Source of the DNA: Artocarpus heterophyllus
Lineage: Eukaryota > Streptophyta > Magnoliopsida > Rosales > Moraceae
DNA: 64,000 bases
Reading direction: 5' to 3'
Assembly (NCBI GenBank): GCA_025403435.1
Contig: CM046335.1
Location: 10,088,340-10,152,339, forward strand
Shown here: piece by piece, positions 35,560 to 47,408 of the stretch
How positions within the stretch are numbered: the stretch's first letter is position 1
Layout of the letters: each line of letters opens with the position of its first letter
The notes under the pieces: generated by a model
Database searches by the model: none
Seen by the model: the letters and a program-made list of their open reading frames with translations, nothing else
Told to the model about the DNA's origin: nothing
Translations under genes and position numbers: made by a program

Positions 35560-38500
35560 TCAATATGGTTTGTTCTGTTTGTTGTCTCTTTTAAGCTGAA
35601 CTTTTAATTTCTTGCCACCTAATTGGAATCCATTCATCATACTAATGGCAGATTGAGCAGCTTCAGGCGAGTCATAACTTACAAATCCTGCATATAAAGG
35701 CTAATAAGAGATAGAGACAGAGATCGTCGTGCAAATTGTACCAAATTCAAAAGGAAATCAGAGACTGTTCTCACCGAAACATTTACTGACGCCCGTTGCT
35801 TTATCGACAAAAACCTTAGCACTCAAGACCCTACCAAAAGGTAGAAAAGCATTGGCAAGATCTTGATCTCCAAATTCTTGAGGTATATGATAAATAAATA
35901 AATTAGCACCAGGTGGACCTAAGTAATAGAGCATAAAATGATTAACAAATACCACCACCAAATGTTTTACATCCAAAAAATCTTTTCTTTTAATAAAAAT
36001 AATATACATAACCACCTTCAACCTGACCTCCAGAACCTTTACTTGCCCCTGGAGACGTTGCAGAGTTACTGTTCATAACTGCTGGTGGCACCGACCCAGG
36101 CGAACCACTTAAGGGTCGGTGACTCATCATTCCTCCAGGATATGCCATTGGATGTTGAATGCCTGGCATTGCAGGATAAGCTGACCCCACATAATTGGCA
36201 GGAGGCATACCATAATTTCTAGGGGGTATATTAGGGGGAAGATCAGGACTGATTCCACGCAACGCATTTCCTTGGTTTATTGGAGATATCATATTGTGAA
36301 AACCAGGTTGATTCTGCATTGGTGAGAGGCGGTACTGCATGAGACCATAAGTTCCAGGAGCCTAGAAAGAATAAAGCTGTCATATAGTTAACCCTTTAAA
36401 TGCAAATACAGACGTGCTTAAGTGTGACAGAACGCCAAAAAAACAGTCCACATAGGCATCAAAATCCTTAATGCTGAAGCAGTTAAAGTAATGCTAGTAC
36501 GTTCTTGTTCTCAGCCATAGAACAATAAAAGTCCTTTAGCCAATGGATGCAAATAATGATAACAAGATTAACCTGGTAACCATAACCATTATATGGCGGA
36601 ATATAACCCATTGGTAAGGCTCCAAATAACGAAGGGTGTTGCGTATCGGAATTTGGCAAATTGGAAAACTGGGGCTGAGCTTTCTGAGCTTTTCGAGCTT
36701 GCCTTTCTTTTTCTGTATCTGCCCACTTGACAACCAAAGGAACACTCGAACCCTGATCAACCAAAGATATCAGTTAGATTGCATAACCCTTACCAAAATC
36801 ATAACTCAAGCCCAAACACAGATTGATCGTCGATCCCTCTCAATTTATTAAAGACAGAATGCCTTATGCCGGCAATGAAATTCTTATCATCAAAGAAGCT
36901 CCAAAAGGGTCCATAATCGGTACAAAAACTTTTAGCGCTTTGACAAAATTACCATCTGAAACATGCATGGGAGAGCCATAAATTTTAGGGAGAATAAGGG
37001 AGATGTCAGATTTTTTAAACTTTTAAGTAAATATCAGGTTTTGAAAATATTTGTGGTAATAGCAGATTTACGATGCACATAACAATAAAAAATATTTACG
37101 TTATAAATAAGAGAGTAAATACATTATTTGCACCATAAATTCATTTATTGTGTAAATAAGAATTATTGACACTTTAAACAAAGGGATAAATAAACTATTT
37201 ACAATTACACCAAAAATTTGACATTTATTACAAATATTTTCAAAACTTGCCATTTGCTACGATTAGTTTTAGAAAAGTGACATTTCCTACCATTTCTGTA
37301 AATTATTCAAATCATATCTCATAGCAAAAGACGGAAGTCTAAAAAACAAGGACACCATTACAAAAAACAATAGTAGACAATGAATAATAAAAGGTTGGTT
37401 AGTTAAAAATAATAATAAAAAATAAAAAACTATTAGTACCGTGTGATATGCAGCAATATATGTGCATATGGACTGCCAGAGTGGAATTCAAAGTCTACAA
37501 CTTTTGCATACAAATGATACATAGGAATCTTTGAATTGACAATAAAAAATAAACAACAACAGCATTTTCCACTTAAAATGATATGTTGCCCAAACTCATC
37601 CCCTAAAAGTATCCTTGTGCTGATTTTCTGTTTATTTTACAAGAAAAAGTCTAACACTGTCACTACTGGCTTCCTAAATATATGGAAAGCAAATTTCCAA
37701 AAGACCAGGATGAACATTAAACACAAACCTCCATTTTGTGCTTTCCATTGATGGCCTCCAGGGCTGCAAGAGCTTGTTCTTTTGTCTCATACTTCAAAAA
37801 TGCACAACCTTCCATGGAAAGATGTTTAGAGCACTGATTAATTTAGTAGAGAAACTGAATGTAGCCTGTAGGTTTACTAGTGCCCAAACAATTAATGCCA
37901 CAAAAGAATTCAAGATTATAAAAGACGTACCTTTGCTTGTTTGTTGGGAACCTCTTAATATTTGCAAGTCCTTTATACTTCCGTACTTAGAAAAAAGGGC
38001 AGAAACATCAGCTTCTGAAACATTTTTCGGAAGCATACCAACAAAAAGCTTGTGTTCTGGATTGCAGTACAATTGGATAATAATAATCAAAACCCTTGAA
38101 ATAAAATGCATTAACAACAGCTGAAATAAATTCAGTCACAACATTGGCAGAGAAACAACTCAAAGAAACCATCTACAGGGCATAATTCACAACGTCATCA
38201 TATGGAATTATATTACACCTAGCCTTTCCAACTCGCCGTCAGCATACTTCACTTGCAACGGAGTAGATGCCTGAATTGAACAGAAAGAAAAGGATGCCTT
38301 CCAATCAGACTAAGAGAAAACATGAACACATCACACAACAAAGAAACTTTAAGTCACACAAGATTAGCGCCTAGCCTATAGCAATAATGCAGGGCAACTA
38401 AAATCTAAGTTCACTCCACTCCACATCGAGCTTGTTTACAAATGAACAAAATTACATCTTGCATCGCCCAAATGACAATTAAATTGTGCGGCATTGGCAA

Positions 38501-39804
38501 GAACCCAACTGAGAAGCATGCCGAAGCAACTACTTGAATGTCCAGCAAAGGCCTATATAGGCTCCTCAAGTCACTCTAATACCTAGACCAGGAAAATGCT
38601 AAGTTGCATAAGCACATATCTGTACAAGAGTTGTCCAAACATCATGCTGATAGCAACAGTTCTCAGTGGATAAGCCATTCCATAACTAAATTTTTATTTT
38701 AAAAAAGGACCGCTAAAATGGAAACACAATAGTTAACAGTTTAATGAAGTTATCTTTTAAGAAAAGTGGGTTGATTCACGCCTGCTCAGTTACTCTTGCA
38801 ACCTTTTTAAGCGAATTGTCTTCTAATTATGGTATGTCATTTATGGGAAATTTGTTTCTCAAAATGCAACGCAGAAGGATATAAAATGGTAATGTCCACC
38901 CCACGACTTTCAAGTTTTTAACGTATAATGCAAAATTAGTAGGTGACGTAATTATCAGTTGTGAACATCAGTTATGCATGGTCAACAGCAAAACTAGCTA
39001 AGAACTTTTTAGTCATTAATATTCAACATGTTGAAACAACTCAGTAGACATGAATTCGTCGCAATTCTAATTGCTAGATCATCACAAATATATTGAACTC
39101 TAAGTGTCACGAGAAGGGTATAACTGATATACTTAAGCGGTGGTCAAAATCAGTAATCTGACTGTTGGGCAATGGAGATTCCGATCATTCTAAATCACAT
39201 TACTCCATAATTAATTAACAAAAATGCCAAAAAGAAAAAAAATGAGCAGAGCAACCCACAAACAGAGATCGTAGTTCCACTTACCCCAGGCAAAGTTTTC
39301 TTATTGTGACACGCATTGACTGCTTTATCAGCCTCCTGCCTCGACGGACATATTACGAAGCAACAACCTGCAACAACAACAACAACAACAACAACAAAAC
39401 AGGGAATCAAAACAAAGGATGTTAGACAGAGATCAAACTAGGGTTGCGAAACACGCACTGAAACCCTAAATCTCCATAGACAGGCCTCTAAATCACGCGA
39501 ATCACAGGCATTTTTGGAGAACCGAAACAGGAATTCAAACGAAAGGAAGAAGACGAGAGCAGAGACAGACAGGCGAAGGTCAATGCAAAACGCGGGAGAT
39601 TCAAATTGGAGGAAGAAAAAGGCCCAGACCTCGAGAGGCGCGCGTGACCTTGTCCTTGATGATGTTGACCTCGTCGACCAGAGCAAACTCCTGGAACATT
39701 GCGAGGAGCTGAGCTTCCGTCATGTTCTTCGGCACCTGGCCGACGAACAGCTTCACGCTCTCCTCGCTTCCGCTCGATTTCCTTTCCTTCTTCGCCTCCG
39801 CCAT
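35560..39804 (-). CDS. BRN1: BRUNO-like RNA-binding protein with three RRMs (BRN1/RBP-DR1 orthologue)
   Basis: Nine exons on the minus strand: 39630-39804, 39285-39367, 38219-38270, 37931-38056, 37729-37808, 36573-36752, 36016-36361, 35775-35918, 35560-35687. All have GT-AG introns and matched phases, giving 437 residues; Arabidopsis BRN1 is about the same length. RRM1: LFVGQV (19-24) and GCCFVI (about 59-64). RRM2: LFVGML (107-112) and KGCAFLKY (145-152). RRM3: LFIYHI (354-359) and KCFGFVSY (393-400). Two RRMs, a Pro/Gly/Met-rich linker (about 225-345) and a C-terminal RRM is the CELF/Bruno layout. From the family: cytoplasmic or nuclear control of mRNA translation, decay or splicing through U/UGU-rich sites; in Arabidopsis it represses SOC1 mRNA and delays flowering. 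The start MAEAKKERK matches homologues. The gene looks intact. Intron 1 ends in a (TTG)9 tract. Confidence 0.95.
36993..37295. mobile_element. long-inverted-repeat MITE in intron 5 of the BRUNO-like gene
   Basis: TTTTGAAAATATTTGTGGTAATA (start 37036) is inverted at 37227-37249. Outside it GGGAGATGTCAGATTTTTTA faces the inverse of GGTAGGAAATGTCACTTTTC. The arms are about 75-80 bp each, so it is probably Mutator-like. Confidence 0.6.
39368..39397 (-). promoter_or_regulatory. 3' splice site of BRUNO-like intron 1 made of (TTG)9
   Basis: The coding strand reads TTTTG(TTG)n then CAG, and the next exon starts GTTGTTGC. The polypyrimidine tract is replaced by a UUG repeat directly abutting the acceptor. 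Confidence 0.85.
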
Positions 39805-39930
39805 TAATGTCCGAGCTCTCTTTCTCTCTCCACTTTCCCTCTCTAGATTTCTCTCTCTACGGGAATTTTCCTCGTGGAGTCGTCGCAGGAGAGGGGGAAA
39901 TTTGGGGTTTCTCGATGGCAAAGTCGGATC
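39805..39930 (-). promoter_or_regulatory. 5' leader of the BRUNO-like gene
   Basis: GA/CT-rich, moderately GC-rich leader before the start codon, with GAGAGAGAAAGAGAG on the coding strand. An upstream in-frame Met at 39921 would lengthen the protein by 39 Arg/Glu-rich residues not seen in relatives, so I prefer 39804. Confidence 0.45.
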
Positions 39931-41836
39931 TTCATCCTTTTCATTGGCACATAATTATAATTATTGTAATGTTTTGCCCTCGGATGCCACCATTATTTAC
40001 GGGAATGACACTACAGTTGTCCCTGTCTCTGTCCTCGTGTTTGAACGGTTGTACTTGTACAGCTCGACTTGTAAGCGGAGGACTTTGTAATTCCGAAGAA
40101 TGTTCCACAATATGACGATTTTACCCCTGCAGTTGTCTTTAACGGAGTAGCAGTGTGGTGGGGCCCACTGCGAAACCAAAATATAATATTCTATCAAAAT
40201 AAGGAAAAAAAAAAAGAAAGGAAGGGGAAATACTAAAATATTATGTGTATTTACTATTTCAAATAAGCAAGTCGAGTTGGTGCTTTTTTTATTTCTTTTT
40301 TTTTTTTTTTTTTTGTGTTCTTGGTTGGAAATATAAGCAAGTGGAGTTAATTAATCATTACAACAATATATATATTCATGCAATAAAACAAAAAATGTAT
40401 ATTACGACAATTTGAACTATATTTTATAATGCATGATGGTCAACCTAGTTGGGAAAGCTCATTAAGCCATTCAAATTCAAATCCAAGGGATGCCCAGTTA
40501 TGATAGCTGTTTTTTAATTTAAGAAACAAATAAAATTATCCTTTTTGTTGTCCTCAACATTTCCAAGGAAGGAGTAAAGGGGGTTCTGAATGAGAAAAAG
40601 GCAAGGCTTTCTTATTTGTGAAGTGCTCTGCCAATTAACTCAAGCTATTGGCAAAAATTAGGAAAAAAAAGTGTGGATCTCTTTTATTTATATTTAAAAA
40701 AACAAAAAAAGAGTGTCCTAAAATCAAGCTTTTGCTCATATTTGGATGAAAGGTTGTCCCGACCAGACACTGCAATGAAAAGAGGAAAATAAACCCCATT
40801 AACGTTTTGGCTTTTTGGCTTTTCTCTTTTACGATTGCTTGATTTGTTATCAACATCCTTATAGTGGCTTTCCTTTTACAAGGAAGACACTTTTGGAACA
40901 TTCTCCATGGAATTCTCGTAATGTCCACCCACTTCCACCATTTTTGGAAAAAAAAAAAAATAGTTACTCGTGTTGTTTGATTAAATGGTTACTTTAATCA
41001 CTCATTTTTTTAACAACAAAACAAAAGAAAACTCGTCAATAAATATTTGATGAAATTTCAACAGTTAAATTTACAAAGAAAAATATTTTTGATCATATTT
41101 ACGGTTTTAAAACATGCAATATCAGTAAGGTTTTCATCATTTTTTTTTTTTTTGCCTTTTTTTCCATAATAAGTCATCACGTCTCAATGCTAAGTTGTGT
41201 AGTCACCATGAAAGGACTACAATAATTGGCTGATCATGTATTTGGTATAATTGTGAGTTTGACAACTAAAAGTTCAGATTTTGATTACATTATTATAGAT
41301 CACAAGAGACCTCCACATGCATTCAACAAGTAAAAGTCTCACTAAGAGGCAGGATTGTTAAGCGACTGTCTCTTCTTTCTTTTTTCATTCATTATTCATT
41401 CTAACTTTTTTATACTATGCAAGATTGAACCATATTTTTTTTTGGACCCAAACTTAATAATCATTGATTGTAATTAGGAGAGGTACCCATTAATTATGGA
41501 CCATGACACACCTATTCTTGAAACTCCTCAAGATTTAAAGGCATGCCTATGGTAAAAAATTTAAATTTTATAGTGTTTTAAAGGGTGTATGACATGCTGG
41601 TTTAAATTGAAAAAGATAGTTTAAATATTATAGTACGTAAAAGTTTTACACTATAACAGTTTTTTGCTTTATACTATAATATATATGAGCTTTATTATTG
41701 ATGGTTTAAAATAATCAGTTTTAACCTATGTCCAAACACTCTATTAGCGTCATATGACAGCATTGATAGATTATCATGTGAATAATTATTGCACCTATAA
41801 GGATAATACATTGTATTTTGACATGTGAGCGGCGGA
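39931..41836. other. gene-free AT-rich intergenic DNA
   Basis: Nothing codes convincingly. It contains a diverged MITE at 41581-41745. Confidence 0.55.
41581..41745. mobile_element. MITE, 'GAGAGCTTTACA' family
   Basis: AAGGGTGTATGACATGCTGG at the left; the end TATGTCCAAACACTCTA is partly inverted. Two direct units, TAAAAGTTTTACACTATAACA and TATATGAGCTTTATTATTG. Confidence 0.6.
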
Positions 41837-41908
41837 GCTAGATATTTTTCTAGTGAGGAAACTGTAAAAAATGCTAGATATTTTTCTAGTGAGGAAACTG
41901 TAAAAAAT
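41837..41908. repeat. perfect tandem duplication, 36 bp x 2
   Basis: Unit starts GCTAGATATTTTTCTAGTG at 41837 and again at 41873 with no mismatch. It abuts the hAT element that follows. Confidence 0.95.
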
Positions 41909-41937
41909 GTTAAACTTGGTTTTTTATTGAATGGAAT

Positions 41938-42474
41938 TAGGGGTGTTCTTCGGTTCGGTTTCGTCGGTTTTTGGTCGGTTCAGTTACCAAACCGCAACTT
42001 TCAGTTTTTAGAATTACAAACCGAAATCGCACTGCATACCAAGAGTGTTCGGTCGGTTAACCGACCATGTTTTGTTCAGTTCGGTTCGTTTTTGTGAAAA
42101 TGTTATCTAATAGTATACAAGAAGCGTACTATCAGTTTACCACATTTTATTTTATTTTTTTGTTAAAGAATTGCTAAAATAGTACAATGTATTGTGTATT
42201 ATTTAGGTTCTTTTTGAAATGGTGTTAAAAAAAATACTATAACCAAACCGAAATAGGCTAAAAAAATATTATTTAGCTTTGGAGTAGAATAGGCATTCGG
42301 TTTTGGTTCGGTTCGGTTTATAAGAAGTCAAAACTGAAACTGAACCGCCCACAACAGATTCAGTTCGGTTAACCTAACCGAACCTGTTCGGTTTTTATGA
42401 AACCGATTTTTTCGGTCTTTTCTCGGGCGGTTCTTCTGACGGTTTCGGTTTTTCGGTTTTTTTGTAAAGTCCTA
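41938..42474. mobile_element. non-autonomous hAT element, 537 bp
   Basis: Starts TAGGGGTGTTC and ends with the inverse of TAGGACTTTAC. Flanked by 8-bp copies AATGGAAT (41930-41937) and AATGGGAT (42475-42482), seven of eight identical. Both ends are packed with GGTTCGGT/AACCGAAC motifs. No transposase. The ends resemble, but differ from, those of the 2.2 kb element at 10615-12844. Confidence 0.85.
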
Positions 42475-43155
42475 AATGGGATATAGTTAAATGTTTCAAA
42501 TATTAATAGGGGTATAATTATAATTTTTCTTATATAATAGAGACACAATGAAATCTTTTTAATATTTTGTGGGGGCACAATAATTGACACTAATTATTTT
42601 GTGGGGTACAATCTAACCTTATTTTTTAAAAATGAAATAAGTAAAATTTCAAATTGTAAAATAAGGGCAAAAAATAAAATTTCAAAAGCACTCAATATAA
42701 AAATGGCCCCACCACATAGAGTTTTCAATCTTACCACCGGTGGTGGTGGTAGGCACATGGATGATCTATTAGGGCTCTCTCTTTCTATAATTTAGTGATC
42801 CATTTTTTTTGTAAATTGAGACTGCAATTATGTCTTTTAGTGGCCTCCTGAATATTGTTTAAGTTGTTGTGATTTGAACTCTTTGGTTATTATTAGACGA
42901 AAGCATAGGACAGTTCCTTTTTCGTTCTACTTTGTGGTCATACATGCTGCCTTTTATAGACATTGGATAGAGATGTGAGTACACTATTGATGATTTTTTT
43001 TATTAGCAAAAGAAACAGAAAAAAAATCGTTGAAAATTTTAACGTTAGGGTACAAAATAGTGCACATCCTTGAAATAAGATTTTCATCAAATTATATCAA
43101 ATAATAATGATTTTTCAATTTACCATAAATATGATCATTTAGACCCATGTCCCAC

Positions 43156-43157
<2 letters not shown>

Positions 43158-43188
<31 letters not shown>

Positions 43189-43190
43189 GC
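43158..43190. repeat. (AT)n microsatellite
   Basis: TATATATATA interrupted once by CAT. Confidence 0.9.
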
Positions 43191-44071
43191 CAAAAGCATG
43201 TGTATTGGGAACAACGATCTCATTAAGATTTGTGGTGTGTGCCGTGCATGACGAGGCGTTGACTGAGAGGGGAAAATGTGTTTCTTGTGAACTTGGTCAT
43301 TTTCACTAGGATGAGGCCTTGTGAGCCAGAGGGCCTAATAGTACGGACAACCTTTTTAATGTTTTGGGGAGCGTACAGGAGGCGGCAGGAGGCAAGGGCT
43401 GTAATCTGGAATCAGCAAAGTTGACCCAAAAATAAAAAAGAAGAAAAGTTGTGGTTGTGCAAGAAGGGCATAATGGTAAAATAAAAGGGGCAAGGGTACA
43501 ATGGTAGTTTTGCGTGGAAAGGAAGTGAAAAGATAAGTACGCCAGATTGTCCCGCCAAGGCTTCTTCTCCTTCAAGGTTCTCACCGTCTTCCCTCTTTGC
43601 AACTTGCACGCTTGTAACTTGTATTTTCTCACTTGGAAAGGAAAAACCAAAAAACAGGCCCTGTATTTTGATTAAATTCCAAGTTTGTCCCTACGTTCCC
43701 ACAATTCAAGAAGTGTTACTCGTGCCTTTGATCTTTGTGTTTGGAAAAAAAGTTCGAATCATTTTTTATTTAAAATATTGCAACTATTAAAAGTTTTATG
43801 TTATAATTGTTTGAATCTTACATTATAAACAGTTTAAAGTGATAATTCGAACCTATGCATCAACCATTACCTAAATTTTTTAAAAATATATTTTAATTTA
43901 AATTTTATAAAAAAAAACATTGTAACAATTTTAGTTAGAATTACAAAATATAGTTCTAACTTTCCAAACAGTACTACAAATTGTTATAATAACTTTTGGT
44001 TCTTAAGTATAAGATTGAAGAAGTCACGTGTTCGTTGTTGGATAATTTGAAAATTAATTGAAACATATATA

Positions 44072-44190
44072 GTGTCTGTTTGTTTCGTGGTTTGAATCAC
44101 AGTTTGAATCATTTTACTACAATATTTTTTCTCACAAAAATTTAAATTTTCATTCAAATACTCTAATCAAATATTCGAATCAAACGGGCT
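44072..44190. mobile_element. Tourist-like MITE (diverged copy)
   Basis: Same body as 28457-28563 and 58938-59044 in inverse orientation to the first: GTCTGTTTGTTTCG at the left, AATCAAACGGGCTTA at the right. The left TTA target is not preserved. Confidence 0.65.
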
Positions 44191-44982
44191 TATAAATTGC
44201 AAATTTTATATCCCTTTTCCAAACCTGCCTCCTAAATAAAATTGTCTAAACTAAAATTATCCCTAATTTCTAAACGTTCGTCTCCCTTATGTTCATCATT
44301 ATAGGTAATATAACATCCGTTGATAATGTTATCATCATTGGGATGATCATAATCAAAACTTATGTTCTATGCGGTTATTAATTATAAACTTTGTTTAGCA
44401 CCTATAGTTCCGCCAATCTACAATATAAAATTCTCTGCAATTAAAATGTAAAGTAAAAAAATAACTATAACATAAGTTCTTAACAGTAATATCATTTTAA
44501 AAAAATATTGGTTTCAACTAACGGTTTCAAGCGCTTTTTCCGTGATAGCTTTCATTGGTCATTGTATTTGGTTGTGTTTCTTACTGCAGAGTTTGTATCC
44601 ACGTAGCACCTTATATTCACCATCATGTGGATGGCAGTACTTATTCCAATGACACTTGCGACTGTAAACATGCCTCTCTTTTAGTGCATACTTGGCTTTA
44701 CCCGCTTCCAATAATTCATTTGTTAATGTGCATAGAGTATGCAAATCACAATTTTTTTTTACTTTTTTTTTTTGTGTGAAGAACATATTATTTTACTTGC
44801 ATTATGCATTGTCATTAATTACATTTTTAAGCGTTTAATGATCATAATAAAGACTAATATCATTACGAAAATGGCAAGACTAAAGAAATTAAAATAAAAG
44901 ATAAAAACATTATCATACATCATGAAGGACTAAAAGAAAAAAAATGAAAAATAAAACTTAAAAGAATAAATATTTATGTAAT

Positions 44983-45002
44983 CTATCTATCTATCTATCT
45001 AT
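44983..45002. repeat. (CTAT)n microsatellite
   Basis: Five units of CTAT. Confidence 0.9.
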
Positions 45003-45642
45003 TATACCTATAAAAGGGTCAGAATTCATATTTTGGTGTTATCCCCAATGTTTGACTATCTCTTACTTTCTCTCTCTCTCTCTTTTTTTGCTTCTTTGTT
45101 TCCTTTTGCTTTTTTCTTTTTTTAGGTTTTTTTTCTTTATTCTTCTCTATAACATCATATCCCTACTATTTTTTCCAACCTTCAATTTTTCCTCCTTTTC
45201 CCTTGTTCTAATAATAATCTATAATATATACCTCTAATATATCCTAAAATAAAACAATATAATAGGCACATCTTGAAATACTTACAAATTATAAAGATGT
45301 AATTATCTTTAATGGTCTCTGATTATGAAACCATTCTCATTGTGTTCAGAGAGCACAGTTGCCCTTAACCCAAAGGGCTCCATGGAACTTTTGTTTATAT
45401 TTTGCCCCTTGAAATTTTCTATTTGCAATACTTAGTGCGATTTGTTTTTTTTTAATTAATTATACTTTAAATTTTGAGTTTTAAATATACTCATAGTTTA
45501 AATTTAAAATGCCAAATAAATCAAAATCAAACCACCACTATATATACGTTCATAATTTTGTGGATTTAAACTTTGAAACTTTAGTTAAATTTGATTATCT
45601 AGAAAAAAAATATAAATATAAATAAAAAGAAAAAAAATAAAG

Positions 45643-45792
45643 ACCGTTTGGTATTATTTTTAAAATAGATAAAAATATTTTTATTTTAAAAAATAAGAAT
45701 TTTTTAAGAGTGCTAAAAATATTTTTAAAATTTTTATCTCAAAAAACATATAAAAATATTTTTAAAATTTTTGAGAATAAAAATAAGCGGGC
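45643..45792. mobile_element. MITE-like repeat, second AT-rich family
   Basis: CCGTTTGGTATTATTTTTAA at the left and GAATAAAAATAAGCGGG at the right are roughly inverted. The body AAAAATATTTTTAAAATTTT is repeated. A related copy is at 13865-14010. Confidence 0.45.
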
Positions 45793-46450
45793 ACGGTGAA
45801 TTCATGTTTTTATAGCTGTGGGGTTGCCCGGCATGGTCGGGAGAGTCACCAAAGCAAGGCCAGTAGCCTGACCAGTCGTGACAAATAATTGTCATTTCAC
45901 AAATTGCGACATCATGTGGAATGTGGAGTAGAGAACGGATGTCCTGCTGGCCCAGTCACATTAAGACAGGCCATAATCTGTTTGGCGCATACCAGGACAA
46001 GCTTTGACAAGTGCCCAAACAACAATCTACCCACTGGGAAGTAATTGCCCTTTGAAGGGAGGCTAAGGCTATATCGCCACCCTCTATTGGGGAACATCAA
46101 GCCTATGGGAACACGACATATGTCGTTGCGATTGCCATGTCTGTACCACCATACGCCTAGGTCCTAGCGGGTTACAAGTCATGCTCGATTATTACCTAGA
46201 TCCCTCACTCATCGAGGTGTAGGCATTCTCTTATTGCCAACACTCTTTCTCTTTTTGTATATTCCCGATCAGTACATTGACTCAAACATTAGAATGCGAG
46301 TTCCTGGACAAGTGCCACACAGGTGTGCCCTTTACTCGGAGACTTTCCCCTCTTTTACAAGACAAACAAGATAGAAGAGGGAGTTTGACTACCATGCACC
46401 GCCATACTTGATGTTGTTGTGCTGTTTCGAGGCATCAGCAACCATTGTTT
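45793..46450. other. probable degraded gypsy LTR fragment
   Basis: More GC-rich than the flanks, with the string CATTGACTCAAACATTAGAATGC and a nearby GTGCCCTTTACTCGG, of the kind found in LTRs of some plant Ty3/gypsy elements. No ends and no TSD found. Confidence 0.35.
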
Positions 46451-47091
46451 ATATCTACCATAAAAATCAAGATAATATTTATTGAGAACGTATGTTGTGC
46501 CAAATTCAGTTTCTTTTGAATCGTGCATGTGCCTAAATGTGAAACTAAAAGGATGTAACGTTGTTACATAACTAAGTTTTTGTCATAGTTTTTGGACGAT
46601 ATGGTTTCCAAATTTAATGAAAGCGGCGCTATAGCTGAAAACGGTATGTCTCATTGGCAAACAAGAGTCAATGACGTACAGAAAGCCAAACGATGAGCTG
46701 TGGTAGATTGATGGTACCTAAAATGTAAAAAGGAACTTACGTTAAAGCTAAGTAATGTTATATATAGTGTTATCCGTTACATACATACACAAATATATTC
46801 ATATATATATATAAAATGAAGCAAAATATATTTGAATTCCGCGTATCACAACCAAGAACCAGCTAACAGCGAAATGAAGTGTGATAAGTTAGTTTTAGGC
46901 TAATTAATTAGATGATTCTCACTTAATATTTTTGTTAGTTTTGAGCGATTTATAAGAATTTAAGAGTGTTTTATGTTCTTTTATAGGTTTTGAAGGAAAA
47001 CGACGCATAATGGCAAAGTGCAGGGTAAAACAGACCAAAAATTGAGCAAAAGTGGACTCGGGATGAAATGGAGCCTAGACGTCAACTATTG

Positions 47092-47338
47092 AGCGCCTAG
47101 GCGCTGCTACAGATGAAGTTCACACAAAAAAACCCGAGAGCATAGCGCCTAGGCGTCACAATTTGGGCGCCTAGGCGCCATTTGGGAGGCCAATATAGCG
47201 CCTAGGCGCCGTATTCATGGCGCCTAGGCGCCTATTCAAAAAAGCTTCCACGGGCAAGTATAGCGCCTAGGCGCTACAATAATCGAGCCTAGGCGCCGTA
47301 ATGAAGCCTAGGCGCCAGAAAATCGAGCCTAGGCGCCA
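47092..47338. repeat. GCGCCTAGGCGC palindrome array, 9 units (5' LTR)
   Basis: Units of a 12-bp palindrome with invariant CCTAGG, with flanks GCG/CGC or GAG/CGC, spaced about 20-28 bp. A degenerate unit GCCTAGACGTC precedes it. It ends 62 bp upstream of the TATA box. Confidence 0.93.
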
Positions 47339-47400
47339 TTGCGATCCCAATTCAAATTCTAGTGTAATTCGTTCCAAAATTGCCCTTTTAAACCCTAGCC

Positions 47401-47408
47401 TATAAATA
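47401..47408 (+). promoter_or_regulatory. TATA box of the gypsy 5' LTR
   Basis: TATAAATA after CCCTAGCC, matched at 51992-51999 in the other LTR. Confidence 0.75.

Larger units (their letters stand above)
42483..45640. other. gene-free intergenic DNA
   Basis: AT-rich. It contains an (AT)n tract at 43158-43190, a Tourist-like MITE at 44072-44190, (CTAT)n near 44983-45002 and (CT)n near 45068. The 75-residue minus-strand frame at 44559-44786 is Cys/His/Lys-rich (SRKCHWNKYCHPHDGEY) and may be a transposase or gene scrap; I do not recognise it. Confidence 0.5.

Noticed and set aside
44559..44786. 75-residue minus-strand Cys/His/Lys-rich frame
   Set aside because: No complete zinc-finger pattern or family match; listed only as possible scrap in the intergenic entry.
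47092..47338. Regularly spaced palindromes resembling a CRISPR array
   Set aside because: The spacing units are short and related to each other, the array lies within LTRs of a plant retrotransposon, and no cas genes are present.
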